From Flaccisagitta enflata (lineage: Eukaryota; Chaetognatha; Sagittoidea; Aphragmophora), in contig OZ231126.1 of assembly GCA_965153355.1 (NCBI GenBank), positions 33,728,001-33,792,000 of the forward strand: 64,000 nt of DNA, given 5' to 3'. Within the stretch, counting starts at the first letter, position 1. Each line of letters starts with the position of its first letter. Made by a program: the position numbers and the translations under genes. The notes beneath the pieces are model-generated. The model did not search any database. It saw only the letters and a list, made by a program, of their open reading frames with translations, and was not told where the DNA came from. Of the stretch, positions 12,150 to 25,200 are shown piece by piece.

Positions 12150-12990
12150 TGCTCTTTATCTTCTTCTCAGTACATCTTGTAGGATTCTTGTTGATCCAAG
12201 CAGGCAGATTTTTTGCCACATAAATTGGTCGGGGCACCCAGGAATTTTTGTCAGTCTGTCAGATAGATTCATAGTGACAGCGCCAAGTCCCCCAATCACC
12301 ACCGGGATAATATCTGCATTTGTGCCCCACATCTTCTCAAGATCAACTTGGAGGGGGACCATATTTCGATATTTTTTCCATTCTCCTTCTTCCCAACATT
12401 TGTGTCCACTGGACAGGATATATCTGTTATGAACATTTTTTTGTTGATTTTGCCCTTGATTATGATGACAGGTCTATTGGCTCCAACAGGTCTCGCTGTT
12501 ACTATGGTTTGGTTGTACACAATTTCACATTTTTCAGATATGGTTACTTCAGGTGGATTGTGCATAAACCAATTCTCGTCCACTTGCAGTCCCAAGTGCT
12601 GGGAAGCCATGTAGTTTATGCACCTACAGATGTTGTTGTGTCTCGTGAAGTATTCACGTTTAACCAATACATCACATGCACCTAGAATATGGAAGATTGT
12701 TTCTGGGTCTTTTTTGCACATGCGACATCTGTCATCACTGCTTTTCAAAATATGTTTTTCGTGGAACTTAGTAATTAAAGCCAATTCCTGTGCCCCACAG
12801 ACGCAACTTTCAGTGTGCGGGCTGAGGTGACATTTTTTTAACCAAGCCATGGATTGCTTCATATCTGCATCGCCCTCTTGGAGTTTATGGGTAAATGCAC
12901 TGTGTAGTGGTTTGGCAAGGTATGCATGGGATTGTGACTTCGTTATGGCATCTGACTGTTTTGGCTAACACTCTTGCCTGGGCCATAACG
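12150..12990 (-). pseudogene. 3' fragment of an R2/NeSL-type (RLE-class) LINE retrotransposon
   Basis: The minus strand encodes the C-terminal end of a non-LTR reverse transcriptase polyprotein. A CX2CX8HX4C zinc knuckle (CRMC...HILGAC) is followed by a restriction-like endonuclease region with KKMFITDISCPVDTNV. The frame shifts near 12330, after which a second frame continues (VIGGLGAVTMNLSDRL and onward), and another shift lies near 12890. The upstream part (ARVLAKTVRCHNEVTIPC) is also out of frame. No reverse transcriptase core is present. It is a 5'-truncated, frameshifted, dead copy. Confidence 0.75.
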
Positions 12991-13024
12991 GATATATCAA
13001 AGAAATTTTTTGGGATTTCGAGGT

Positions 13025-13127
<103 letters not shown>

Positions 13128-13129
13128 TC

Positions 13130-14100
13130 ATCATAAACAAGCTGGATGAAAAGCTAGCATCACAAAAGTAAGAGTCAATATGCATAACATGTTGACTTAT
13201 CTTTTTCGTTACAGAGGGCCCTAAAAAAGGGATGAAAAATATTGATCTTCGGGAAAAATGCAAGAGATGCGGAAAAATAAACGCAAAGCACTATTTCGCC
13301 CCAAAAAATGACCAATTTTCTCAAACTTTCTCCATCATGAGAAAAAAAGAAATCCAAAAAGCTCTGCAGGTCTCAAAAAGCCAAAAGAAACTTTGTTCCT
13401 TCAACTTTATTCCAAATTATCCTTTTTTTTTAAAGATATATTTTTTAAATAAATTTTACAGAAATAATGAAAATCTGGAATACAAAACAAAATTTCCTCT
13501 GAATTCAAGGCTGGGGCTTATCCTTAAAATGTCATTAAATTTTATCAAAATTTCAGCCTCATGTCCTTTTAAACTTTGTCCTAATTTAATAAAAAGAATT
13601 TAAAATGACAACTTTAGTCACAGACAGATGGGTGAGAAAGATAGAAACAAACAAACAAACAAACAAACGAACTAGGAAGAAAAACAGATAGAAAGAAGGA
13701 AAGATAGAAATACACTTTTTATTTTTTATAAGAACTTAGTTTATAAGAACATCAAGCCTTGAAATTGCTCAAAAATTAAGAACGTTGTAGTTATTTTACT
13801 AATAGCTATCTCTATCTCTTTTGAAGGCTTCAGAAAAAAAAATGACGTTCTTATAAAAAAAAGTGTTACTGATAAAAAGGTAGAATGGAAGAAAACAAGG
13901 CCGGATACACGATGACCTTAGTCACGGACAGGTGGGCAGGGGTAAGTAGAGCACTTTGGTAGGACGGTCAGGATCCCCCGTTAAAGATATTCTAATTTTT
14001 TTACACAGGGGTTCCAAAAAGGATGTAGAATCAGAATATGATATTCATTTTTATCAAAACGGAGCCAAGATTATTAGAAACATTTTTTTGTGCTAAAAAA
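13130..14100. other. AT-rich spacer with fragment of a hairpin-tailed element
   Basis: Mostly AT-rich sequence with an AAAC run near 13650. At 13900-13945 the terminus ACAAGGCCGGATACACG, followed by a GGTGGGCAGGGG block, matches the other end of the hairpin-tailed family. I see no exon. Confidence 0.5.
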
Positions 14101-14114
14101 TGTTATCTTTGCAA

Positions 14115-15175
14115 TGAGTCGGGGAAAAAGTCGAAGTCAGTCTTCGACTTTTTGACATATTCGAGAAAAAACATGGTGTTCATTTTCTTCTGCAAAAGTT
14201 GAGTTGGTCCTACAAATAGTATAGGAAATATGGAACCGGGGGACATGAAAATAAAATTTGTTTCAATTTCAAGTGAACGACATGCTTCAGCCCTTGGTTT
14301 TTTCGCTAATCAAGCAAGCATAATGCTTGATGATACCTACACATATGATATATCAACCAAATGCCACGAGGGTAAGTCAAAAGCATGCAAAAAACGGTCT
14401 AAAAAGTCTTTTTTGGTTCTAGCGAGAGCTATGATATTTGTATGTTACCCAATCTAATATTGCGTAACTCTAAGAAGACATAGGAAGATTCCGAATTGAT
14501 AGAATATGTGATTTTGGAATTTGGACCAAAAAACCGCATAAAAATCGGATGTTGCGCACTGCTGCGCATTGCGTACATGTGTTAACTTTGCCGATTGAAA
14601 ATTCTATGCTTGCGCAGTGGCGAACTTTTATCGCGCGCGCAGACAATTCTTGCGTTTCATTCATGAAACTTGCGCTGATATACTTTTTATGAAATTACCA
14701 GTAATTGTGAACGAAAGTATACACTCCAGCATATCATTGGAAAGCTTATCACTCGAGGAATGCAATGGTACATACCGACATGAGCGGACACCATGTAAAA
14801 ATGAGCGTGCTTGTTCATAAGTGAGCGAGCTTGTCTGTAACTGAGCACACATGTTTCATAATGAGCGTAAACAATTTTTTGAGCAACTTAACACATTTGA
14901 GAGTAAGTCGGCAAAAATTGTAATCCCATTTGCTCATCATTGAGCAAGTTTGCTCAAAAATGAGCGAGTTTACTTGAAATTATGCAAAGATTCCAAAAAA
15001 TCCTCAGAAATAGTAAAAAATGAAAACTACTTTCTTCAAGTAAGTTTAAACCGATTAGGTTTTCTTAAAATGGCTTAATTGTACACTTTGCTCAAAATGA
15101 GCGAGTAAACACAAATGAGCGAATAGGCTCAAAATATGCGCTGTGTCTGTTCTTTAAAATGAGCCCACCTCTCTC
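14115..15175. repeat. Dispersed repeat with irregular TGAGCG/GAGC motifs
   Basis: 14128-14190 matches 56945-57010 (GTCGAAGTCAGTCTTCGACT is itself a palindrome). From 14775 to 15150 the motif ATGAGCG or TGAGCA recurs about every 20-40 bases. A related array with the inverse motif TAGCTCATTTAGCTCA lies at 57240-57620. No coding sequence is apparent. Confidence 0.5.
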
Positions 15176-16183
15176 TCTCAATCTTCCTCTCTCTCTCTTT
15201 TTTTTTTTTTTTTTTTTTTCTCCCTCACCACCCCCCTGTTTGTAAGCACACATTTTCTAAACAAATTAAGCTAATGACCTGAACTCTGCAAAAATACAAA
15301 AAACCGCATGGTAATATCATTCTTGTCTCAAACCTTTTATGAGACAGTAGTGCGGTAAAAAAAGAAAAGGGATAGAAGGATGTGACAGCAAGCCTGTTGC
15401 ACTCAGGTGTGAAGACAAAGATATTTTTCTTATTTTGTAGCCAAACAATTCGAGAGTTTCGAATAATATCCTCGTCAGCTTAACCGTCTTAGGACGAAGC
15501 AGCGTGTCAAGGCCTAAGGGAGTCCGACCAGATTGAACCGATTAGATTGAATTCCGGATCCCGCTGACAGGATCCGTTGGTCTTGGATGACATTCTCAGT
15601 TGAGGTACTTTTTGAATGTTTATGGGTATCAGACGAGGATGTGTAGATGAGGTCGGTGGTCACGTAGAAGTGAGAAAGCAATCGATTCTTATGAATCGAA
15701 TCCATCGACTGTTAATTTGATGTTTCCCATTTAGTGAGCGGGATAGTTTCATATTAAAGGCAAATTGGAAGCGGAAGCGGTGGAAGCGACATGAAAATTG
15801 AATTGAGGTCAATGAGAACAAGTCAGGGGAAATGATCGAGACTGGGTTAATTCTTCGACTTATATCGCCTATTACTCAAACAGCGGAGGAGGAAAAACCT
15901 GCTACTTGACATTCTGCGGGCAAAGCCGTTCGACCAGTCTTTCGTAATGGGAATTATACAAAAGAGAGAGAAAGAACGCATTTTTAGAGCATGCGTCTTC
16001 ATTCAATGGAAAATTTTCAAGGTTCAAGGTTCGAGATTTACAACCGAGGAAAATTTCATGGATCAAAATCGCGGCGTTTGTAACAAAGATAAAAGAATTA
16101 TAAGAATGCGAAGAGAATTGATAAATTTTCATCGGATATACAGTTGAAGTCAAAATAAGTAGAAAAAGCAAAGAAAAAGAAAT
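15176..16183. other. 5' flank of transporter gene
   Basis: Begins with a CT/T run (15171-15220). No repeat family or exon is evident. The stretch includes the presumed promoter and 5' UTR of the downstream transporter, but I can point to no convincing TATA box. A possible acceptor (TACAG at about 16140) may mark a 5' UTR intron. Confidence 0.35.
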
Positions 16184-19100
16184 ATGTCTACCATGAAAAG
16201 AAGAAGGCGATTGATATCCCTCTCATATTCTACGGAAAAGAATGATGAGCCGGAGGAGGAAGAGGAAGTTGAGGCGACTCTCCAACAGTCTACAACGTCG
16301 GAAAATCTCGTCGTCGACGTCGACAGCAACGACAGCAGTAGCAGCAGCCTGCCGCGACGCAGCACGATCCCGAAGGCGGAACGCGTCGTCGACCGGAGTC
16401 TGTGGCTGCGCATCGGCGACATCCGCTTCAATCCAACGGTGACGTTCGCCTCCATCATCTTCGTCTGGCTATTCGTTGCTTGGTGCATCGTATCACCGGA
16501 AGGGGCGCAAGTGCGTATCTCCGCCACCAGGGATTGGATATCCCATCACTTCACCTGGATGTACGTGGCAATCATGAACGGCTGGATCTTGTTTTGGATA
16601 TGGGTTTATTTCTCGAAATATTCCTCGATCAAGTTGGGCCGCGACGACGAAGAGCCCGAATTTAACGACGCGAGTTGGTTCATGATGTTTTTCTCCTGCG
16701 GCGTTAGCATTGGATTATTTTTCTACAGCGTTTCGGAACCTATGGCGCATTACACTCAGGTTTTTATTCTAAAATACCATTCGCAACCTTGTATGGTATG
16801 CGAATGATTTCTTCAAGCAATGATATTATAACATTGACTATTAAACAATTCATTACACATAGCTCACTTGCGACGGATAAGGATGGGCATTGATAGCCAC
16901 CGGGAGCGGGATTGATTTGATTGCGTTAATTTTTTGTCAACCAAAACCTTAATATTCCAGTAAGTGTCTGGAATTTTTTCCTAAGAAACAAAATTGGTGA
17001 TGTGATTGAATGCCGTTTTCCTTATTGATTTTCTCTTTGCGGCTCATTGCGGCACACCTTTTAAAGGTTGTCTTTTCATATGCAAATTAGTGTGAGTGAC
17101 TAATTTGCATAAGAAAATGTTTCTTAGCGACTTCCAAGTTTCATAGAATTTTAAGGGATGGTGGTAGATGTTGTTTGGAAGCTATGGCCCTAATTTCAAT
17201 CCAAATTTCGCATTTCTAAAGCAGGAAAATGGCGATTTGAGCAAAAACAAAAATGAAAAGACGAATTGACGTTTAATTTGATCATATTTGCCAACATCCA
17301 CTAGAAAAAAAATTGCTTGATAACATCTTGCTAGACGCATATGACTATAACGCAACCAGAACAAGTCATCCAAGGATCGCACATGGTCAGTACTGCCGAT
17401 GCTTGACTATGAGTTGAGTGAAAAATTGCAAAGGCCATGTCACAGCTCTAGGGGCCGATGTTTGTGGACACCTGAGGGCAATTTAATTTTCCGCTGATTC
17501 ATTGGGAATGGTGGATTCTATCCTGGGGATTCATTGGAAATTCACCGAGAGGCTGGATTTTTCCTGCCCAAGAGGTCTATGATTTGATTTGACCCTGGAG
17601 GCCTGGTTTCTCTCTCTTTCCTTTTTGAGGCCTGAGAGGTTGATTGGAGGCCTGAGGTTGATTTGAGGCCTGAGAGGCAGATTTGAGGCCTAAGACGAGG
17701 TTGAGGCCTGAGAGGCTGGATTTGAGGCCTGAAAGGCAGAAGCTGGGAGGGGACGACACGCACGGACGGACGCCGGACGGACGTATGGAAATTCACCCCT
17801 GTGTCCTACAGGACATCGGCCCTATGGGGCCGCTGCCCAAAAAGGGTAAAAAATACTTATTTGATTTTTGACCACTCCATACTAGCAATGACTACTGCCA
17901 TGTTATGACATCTTACAGAGCATTGTATTTGGTTAAAATATTCCAGCGGGCTTACTTTAAGGATTCACATTACAGCATAACCGATATGGGGCCGATCAAT
18001 TTGCTCCGGACAACCTGTTGGCGCAACAATCGATTAACTTGGCGCTGTTTCATTGGGGAATACACGGATGGATCGTCTACTCCATGGTTGGATGCCTCAT
18101 CGGAATCATCTCTTACCGAAAAGGTCATTGGATTTTTCCTGCTGTCGGTCAATCTGTCTATCTATCTGTATCTCTCTCTCTCTCTCTCTCACCCTCACTC
18201 TCTCCCTCACGACCTCACCCTCTCTCTTCCTTATTACTCAAATTCCATTTCTATCCTAAGGTCTTCCAATGTCGTTAAAAAGTTGTTTTTGGCCCCTGAT
18301 TGGTGACAAGATTTTTGGTTTACTCGGAGATGTCGTCGATATTCTGTCAATCTTTACAACACTCTTTGGCGTTTGCACCGCTTTTGGATTAGGTGCTCGG
18401 CAAATCAACCAAGGTTTGTTGGTGCCGAGCAAGGACGAATATGTTTGGGCGGGCAACAGTAAAGCCCATTTTTTTAGCTGAAATAAGCCATGACTTTTTG
18501 CTTAAACCGTAAATCATCGGCAATTTGAATACAATGAATAACTAGTCATCCAAGGATCGCACATGGTCAGCGGTACCCGATGCCCTGCTTTATTGCTTTT
18601 TCAAAGTACTATCCTGGAAAAAATAAAAGTCCAAGCTGAATAAAAGAATGATTTGATTTTAAATCTGATAAGATAATGACCATTTTCATAAGCCCAGTGT
18701 TTAGAATAACGTTTTTAGATTTTAGAAACCACTTGCATCTGTAAGGGTATGTCTTGGTAAAGAGTATGATGCCATTTTGAAGTAAACTACTTGATTAAAA
18801 AAAAACAACCGCACCCTATTTTGAGTTAAAGAATAAGAAAAACATATAATTTGAACATTTTTTTGTTGAGGTGATTTGAAAGATTTTCAAATTTTCTTTC
18901 ATTCTAGACCAATCTCAAAACTGTATCTCAAACGGTTTAGGAGCTAGAGCTTGTCAAAGTTATCTTCTAATTTGTAAAGATACTCATTTTTCAATTGGAT
19001 TGCAAACTGAAAATGGCAATGTTTTTACTTATTCTTATGCCATTTCTAAACGAATAAAGCTAGAATTTCCAGATTGGAACCAAATAAAAGATCTTTTCAA

Positions 19101-21651
19101 GAGCTTTCTTACAGTCTAAGATCTTATTAGTTATTTTGAAATTCAGTATGACAATTTGCCATTTAAAAGTGCGGCTTTTTTTATGAGTTGAGTAGTAATG
19201 CCCCCACACATTTTTTTACAATTTCTAAGAATGAACGTTCTCACTCTTTTTGATGTAGAATCCAAATGAATAGAGCTATGAATCTCTGCTTGGCGGCAAT
19301 AGATAGCCCTGATCAAGAGCTTCAAAATGGTCACTGATTTTCCTTTCAAATATATCAAAGCGACACTGTAACAAAACCTCATGCATTTATAATCTATTCA
19401 AGTTTTGTGTCGATTTCCTAAGATCAACACTTCCACTTATTTTGATGTAAAATCTAAACGAACAACGCAATGAGTCTCAGCTTGGCACCATTTGCTAGCC
19501 CTGTTTATTAGCTGCATTTTGGTCACCAATTTTTATGTCAAATCATGTATATCAAAGCTATAATATGACAAAACGTCCTGGACTTTTATTTTTTCCTAGA
19601 TAGTAGTGAGGTGGAAGCAGAGCAGCGGCCTCAAACAGCTGATGTCCTGCAGAACACAGGGGTGAATCATTACATCCTTCCCTCTCTGACTGATTTGGGA
19701 GGGTTGACTTATTTTAGGCCTGTGATGATTGGTTTTGGATTCGAGTTATTTAGGTGTGATTAAGCAGGGGTTTTGTTTCACAGGCTAGGATTTGGGCTTG
19801 AATGCTGAGATGAGAGCCTCATGGCTGGGATTAGGGCCTCAATGCTAGAATTTGGGTCTTCAAGCTGGGATTTAGACTTTTAGGCTGAGATTTGGGCCAT
19901 CAGGCTCGGATTTGGGCCATCAGTCTGGGACTTGAGTCTTGAAGACATTTGGGTCTAAGGTCCTCGGGGGAGGGGGAACATATGGACGGATGGTCATAAT
20001 AGTTCACCCCTGTGTTCTACAGGACATCGGCACTTTGGGGCCGCTGCCCAAAAAGGGCTATGAAATGGTAGGCGCATCTTTCGCACCTGAGGGGGTTCAA
20101 GCCACACAGTAGTTTATACTAATTATTTTTGGTCTGAGACGAGGATTGTTGCGTTTTCTAGCCTTTATTCGCAGTAAAAACTCTACTAACAATTCTTATG
20201 AAGGATTCCACATATTGAACCCGGAAATCGACATCAAGATGACGACTCAAGTGATGATCATATGGGTGACAACGTTCATCGCCACGATTTCAACCGTCAC
20301 CGGCATTGCCGTCGGCATAAGACGAATCTCAGAGTTCTGCATGGGAGTCGGATTTTTCATTCTCGGATGCTCGTTTTATCTAGATGATCCTGTCTTTACC
20401 CTCAATTCCTTTGTACAGGTATTTCGAATGTCCTCAACTGACCTTATAATTTACCAGATCAAAACAAGTGACTGATTTATGTCATTGTAAATTCAAAAGG
20501 GCATCCATCATTGTTAATAAAGGCCCTGTCCACCATTTTAATTCCATTTATGCAAATGGTGAGATATTTATGAAGGGATGATGATCATTTCCGCAGAACA
20601 TCGGGTTTTACCTCTCCACGTTGGTCCAACTTGGCTGTCACACCGACTCGTGGGAGCAATCGGGTCCTTCCCATGGAGGCGTGGATCGCGGCCGCGCCTA
20701 CGACGACGGCAAAGCCGACGGCCCAAAGGAATGGATGTCCATGTGGACGACCTTCTTCTGGGGCTTTTGGTATTCCTACGCGCCCTTCGTCGGCATCTTC
20801 TTGGCCAAGATCTCGAGAGGGCGGACGATTCGCGAGTTTATCAACGGCTCCATGACCACGCCCATCATCTTCGTCTTCTTCTGGGTGACGAATTTCGGCG
20901 GCTCCGGTCTCAAAATGGAAAGAGAAGCCGCTGGATTGAGTCTCTGCTGCGATCACAGACTCAATCTCTCCGCGGTCGCGCTGAGAGCGTCGGAATATCA
21001 CAACGCGGCATTCAATCGTTCCGTCGTTTTTGAAAACGACGATTTGAACCAACCTCCAGTGAAACTTCCCGTTGTAGACCACAGTCTTTGCGACCAATCG
21101 AAAGGGTGCGACCAGTGCTCCGATTCGTTTTGGAAAAGATATGCGCCGAAACTTTCGGAAGTCGAGTCTGCGTCTCCCGTTACGTCGGAGCCGGATGTCA
21201 AAACTTTTCCTCTTCCTCCTCCATCTTCCTACGCGACGATGGCGTCTTTCCTGACCTCGATCGCCAACGGAAGTCTTCACGCCAACATGCCGACTCCGTT
21301 TCGTGACGGCCGGCGCGAGATCGTCCGTTTATCTTGTCTGGAAGTGGAGCATCAGTGGTTCGCGTTGCTACGTTCTTACGGCGGACTCGGACAATTCCTA
21401 TCCGTCATCTCGATGGGCGCCATCGTGCTCTATTTCGTCACTTCCGCCGACTCGGCGGCTCTCGTCATCGACAGTCTTTCGGCCAATGGATCGGAAACGA
21501 CGCCCAGAGTGCAGAGAGCATTTTGGTCCCTCATGGTAAGATTGTTGTAGCAAGAGAGGTTGTAAATTTGCACAATGAAAATGTGAAATGAATTTCTCGT
21601 TTCCCCAGTGTCTTGCCTTTCTTGACTTTCTATCAGTCTGCCTCTCTTTTT

Positions 21652-21687
<36 letters not shown>

Positions 21688-21807
21688 CGTCGCAGCAGGG
21701 GAGAGGAAAGCCATATTTCTTCATTGTCGGGGTCTTCATATGAGTTAGTGGGTTACCCCTTTTGTTTTTTCTTTTTTCTTTTCTTACTTTTTTTCCCTCC
21801 TTGTGTC

Positions 21808-21858
<51 letters not shown>

Positions 21859-22120
21859 TTTTCTTTTTTCTTTCATTCTATGGTTTTAATAATCCATTCA
21901 TTCATGCCTTTATTTGCTCATTCATTGATTCATTCACTTATTCTCTTATTCTTTGTTTCTTTGTTTCTTTATTTTTTAATTTCTCTTTTTCTCTCTCTTC
22001 TTTCTTTTTTTCTTTGTTTATTTCTTCCTTTGTTTCCTTGTCTCTTTTTTGTTTCTTTCTCTCTCTCTTGCTGTCTGATTTTCATCCTCTCTTTCCTTCT
22101 TTCTTTCTTCTTTCTCTTTT

Positions 22121-22184
<64 letters not shown>

Positions 22185-22208
22185 TTTTTCTTTCTTTCTT
22201 TCTTTATT

Positions 22209-22241
<33 letters not shown>

Positions 22242-25200
22242 GTTTCTTTCTTTGTTTCTTTCTTCTTTCTTTTACTCCCCTTTTTGGGCAGCGGCCCCAA
22301 AGGGCTGATGTCCTGTAGAACACAGGGGGGAATTTCCAGATGTCCACCTTTCGTCCGTCCGTCCCCGTTGGCCATCAAGACCTCAGATCTGCCCTCCCAG
22401 CCCTCAATTTAGCCTTCGAGGCCTCAAATCAGCCTTCCAGGCTTATAATCAGCCCCCTCAGCTTCAGATCTGCCCTCCAGACCTCAAATCTGCCCTCCAG
22501 ACCTTCAATTAGCCTCTAAAGCATCAAACCAGCTGTCCGTGGCGCAAATTTGCCCTCAAAACCTCAAATCAGCTCTCCAAGCCTTAATTCTGCCCTCCAG
22601 ACTTCAAATATGCCTTCAGTGGCCTAAATTAGTTTTCTAAGGCCTGAAATATGCCCCCTCAGGACATCTGGAAATTCCCCCCTGTGTTCTATAGGACATC
22701 GGTCCTTTGGGGCCGCTGCCCTGCTCTCACTCCACTTCATGACTGAATCACTCCCAGCAGGGCATTGGGTACCGCTGACCATGTGCGATCCTTGGCTGAC
22801 TAGTTTTCTCGTTCCCACACTCTTAGTCCAGTCTGTTGATGCAAGAAATTAAGCAAACTGGGCTTTTCTGGCACAAAGCTTAAAAATTTGCACACAAGTC
22901 TTTAAAGTCATATAGATCATGATAATGAAAGGTGCAGGTCAAAAAAATTTGTGAACCTATCTTAAAGATTCATTAAACATTTTTAAAATCATGCAATCGC
23001 CAAACCATTTGCCTCAGGGCAATAGAATTTTATAAGCTGGAAAACGTTTTATACATGTCCATACCAAATTTCAACTCAATAGCTTTTTTAGAAGCAGAGA
23101 TATAGCCAATTTACTTTGGGATGTATTTTTCTCAAAAAAGCCCTTTTTTAAAAAAAAAGCGCAATTTTTATATACAAAAATAAATTGGCTAGGTACAATT
23201 GTACAATCATCTGTGATCTTTTGTTTTTAAGACTTTTTAAGCGTATAATTTAAAATCAGGGTTAGGGGTGGGTTTAGGGTTAGGGATAGTTTTAGGGTTA
23301 GGGTTAGGGACAGGGTTAGCTTTAGGGCTGAGGGTTTGCTGGGTTTTATGTATTACGGCCCAAAGCTATTCGAATTAAAGCTTCGGCTCTGGCGGAGGAT
23401 TTGGAAAGGAAAACAAAATCGTGCAGAGAATCATTCATTTTGTCCATTGGCTATATCTCTGCTTTGAATAAAGATAAAGAGCTGAAATTAAGTGTGCATA
23501 TGTACAAAATGCATAATTCTTAGCTCTCTAAATGCATACATGGCCAAAAGATATTCGTTATTCGTTATCTTCAGTTATTCGAATAAAAATGGTGATTATC
23601 TTCATCTTATCTTTTTGTTATTTTGAGAGCTCGAATAATCATCTTATCTTTATCTTATCTTTTCGATTTTGGGAGATAATCTTATTCAAAAAAATTCCAA
23701 TAACCTCGAATAATGCTTTTTTACCAGAATACGCGTAAAGTCATAGCCTCATAGGAAGTTCTTATAATTGTATTTTTCAGCAGTGGCAGCACGATAGAGG
23801 GACCCAGACAAAGGAAAAAAAATGTTTTTTTTACTCAAACTAATGCCTTTTCTAACATCTCTGAATTTTTGTTGGTTTTCAAGAGCTAAATAAGCCATTC
23901 TAGGGAGCGTCTTTTTCAGTGAACTCATGATTTTAAGAAGTACTTTGCACATCTTTTTTAGTATATTTCAACCTTATATGGGAACGAGGGCCCACTGGTC
24001 AAATGTTGGTCATTGAAGGCTGATTAGGGGGTGTATATGCAAACAAGTTACAAAAAACAGGGTGCACTTTAAATTCACGATATCAGCCTAATCAGGGTAT
24101 GCATAATTGCATAATTGTCTATTGTATTGGTTATTCTCATGGTTTATCCTTCTCTAGCTCTCTTAGAGTCGTATGTCAGGGATTCATCCTCAATGATTTG
24201 TCAGCGCATTGTTATTCGAAAAGTTATTCGAAAAACGAATAAAAGATCATCATCTTATCTTATCTTCATCTTTGGCAAAATGATGCTTTATCTTATCTTA
24301 TTTTATCTTTTTGAAAATTTAGTGGTTTTATCTTTTATCTTATTCAAATAATCAAGGTGAGTTATCTTGGACAATGGACATGTATGTTTAAATGTCATTG
24401 CTGTCACTCAAGCGGTTTGGCAATGGCATAATATGAAAATTTTAAATGAATTTCTAAGATAGGTGCTCAAATTTTTTTGATGTGCACCTATCGTATTCAT
24501 GATCTACATGGCTTAAAATTTTATTTTCCAAATTTCAATGCTTTGTGCTGGAAAAGCCGAGTCCTTTCTTCAATAACCTGGACTATCTGCCCATCTTCCG
24601 TTCTCGCCTCCTTCATTTCTATATTTCCCTCCTCTCCACTCCCTTCTACAGGTTGGTCTTACCGCGACAGCCATCTTAGTAACCACGGGAGAGACCGGCT
24701 TACGAACTTTACAATCCGTTCCTCTCATCATGGGCTTCCCGTACGCCTTCATTATCTGCTTTATGTGTTTCTCACTTTACTTCCTGTTACGTCACGAGAA
24801 GAACGAGATCAACTTGATGACGGATCGACGATTTCGACTCCACATTCTCGATCCCGTCACTCGACTCAAACCCAAATCTCTCGTCAACTTTGTCTTCAAC
24901 TTCATCGCGGCGCCGTGGACGATCGCCAGTGCCGGCGCCCAGCTGCTCGACGTCGCCTTCTGGCAGTTGCTGCTGCTTCTCGGCGTCACATGGGGCGGCG
25001 CCGTCGGGTTGGCGTTGGCCTCGATCGTGGCGCCGGATGTGATGGCGTTATCTTTAATCTTTTACGTCACGTTCGCCGTTTCCGTGGCGACGATTCGCTA
25101 CGCCATTCGTGGCGTGTGTGGCGTGGCCGGTGGCGTGATGTGTGACGGTTTCGTCGGATTTTGTTTGTTTCCGGCGTTTGCCATGCAAATTCAGGCCGAA

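Noticed and set aside
21613-22412. Phe/Leu/Ser-rich 216-231 codon frames
   Set aside because: Translations of CTTT repeats inside the transporter intron.
23264-23335. Chromosome end suggested by TTAGGG repeats
   Set aside because: The run is short, degenerate and lies inside an intron of an intact gene; it is interstitial.
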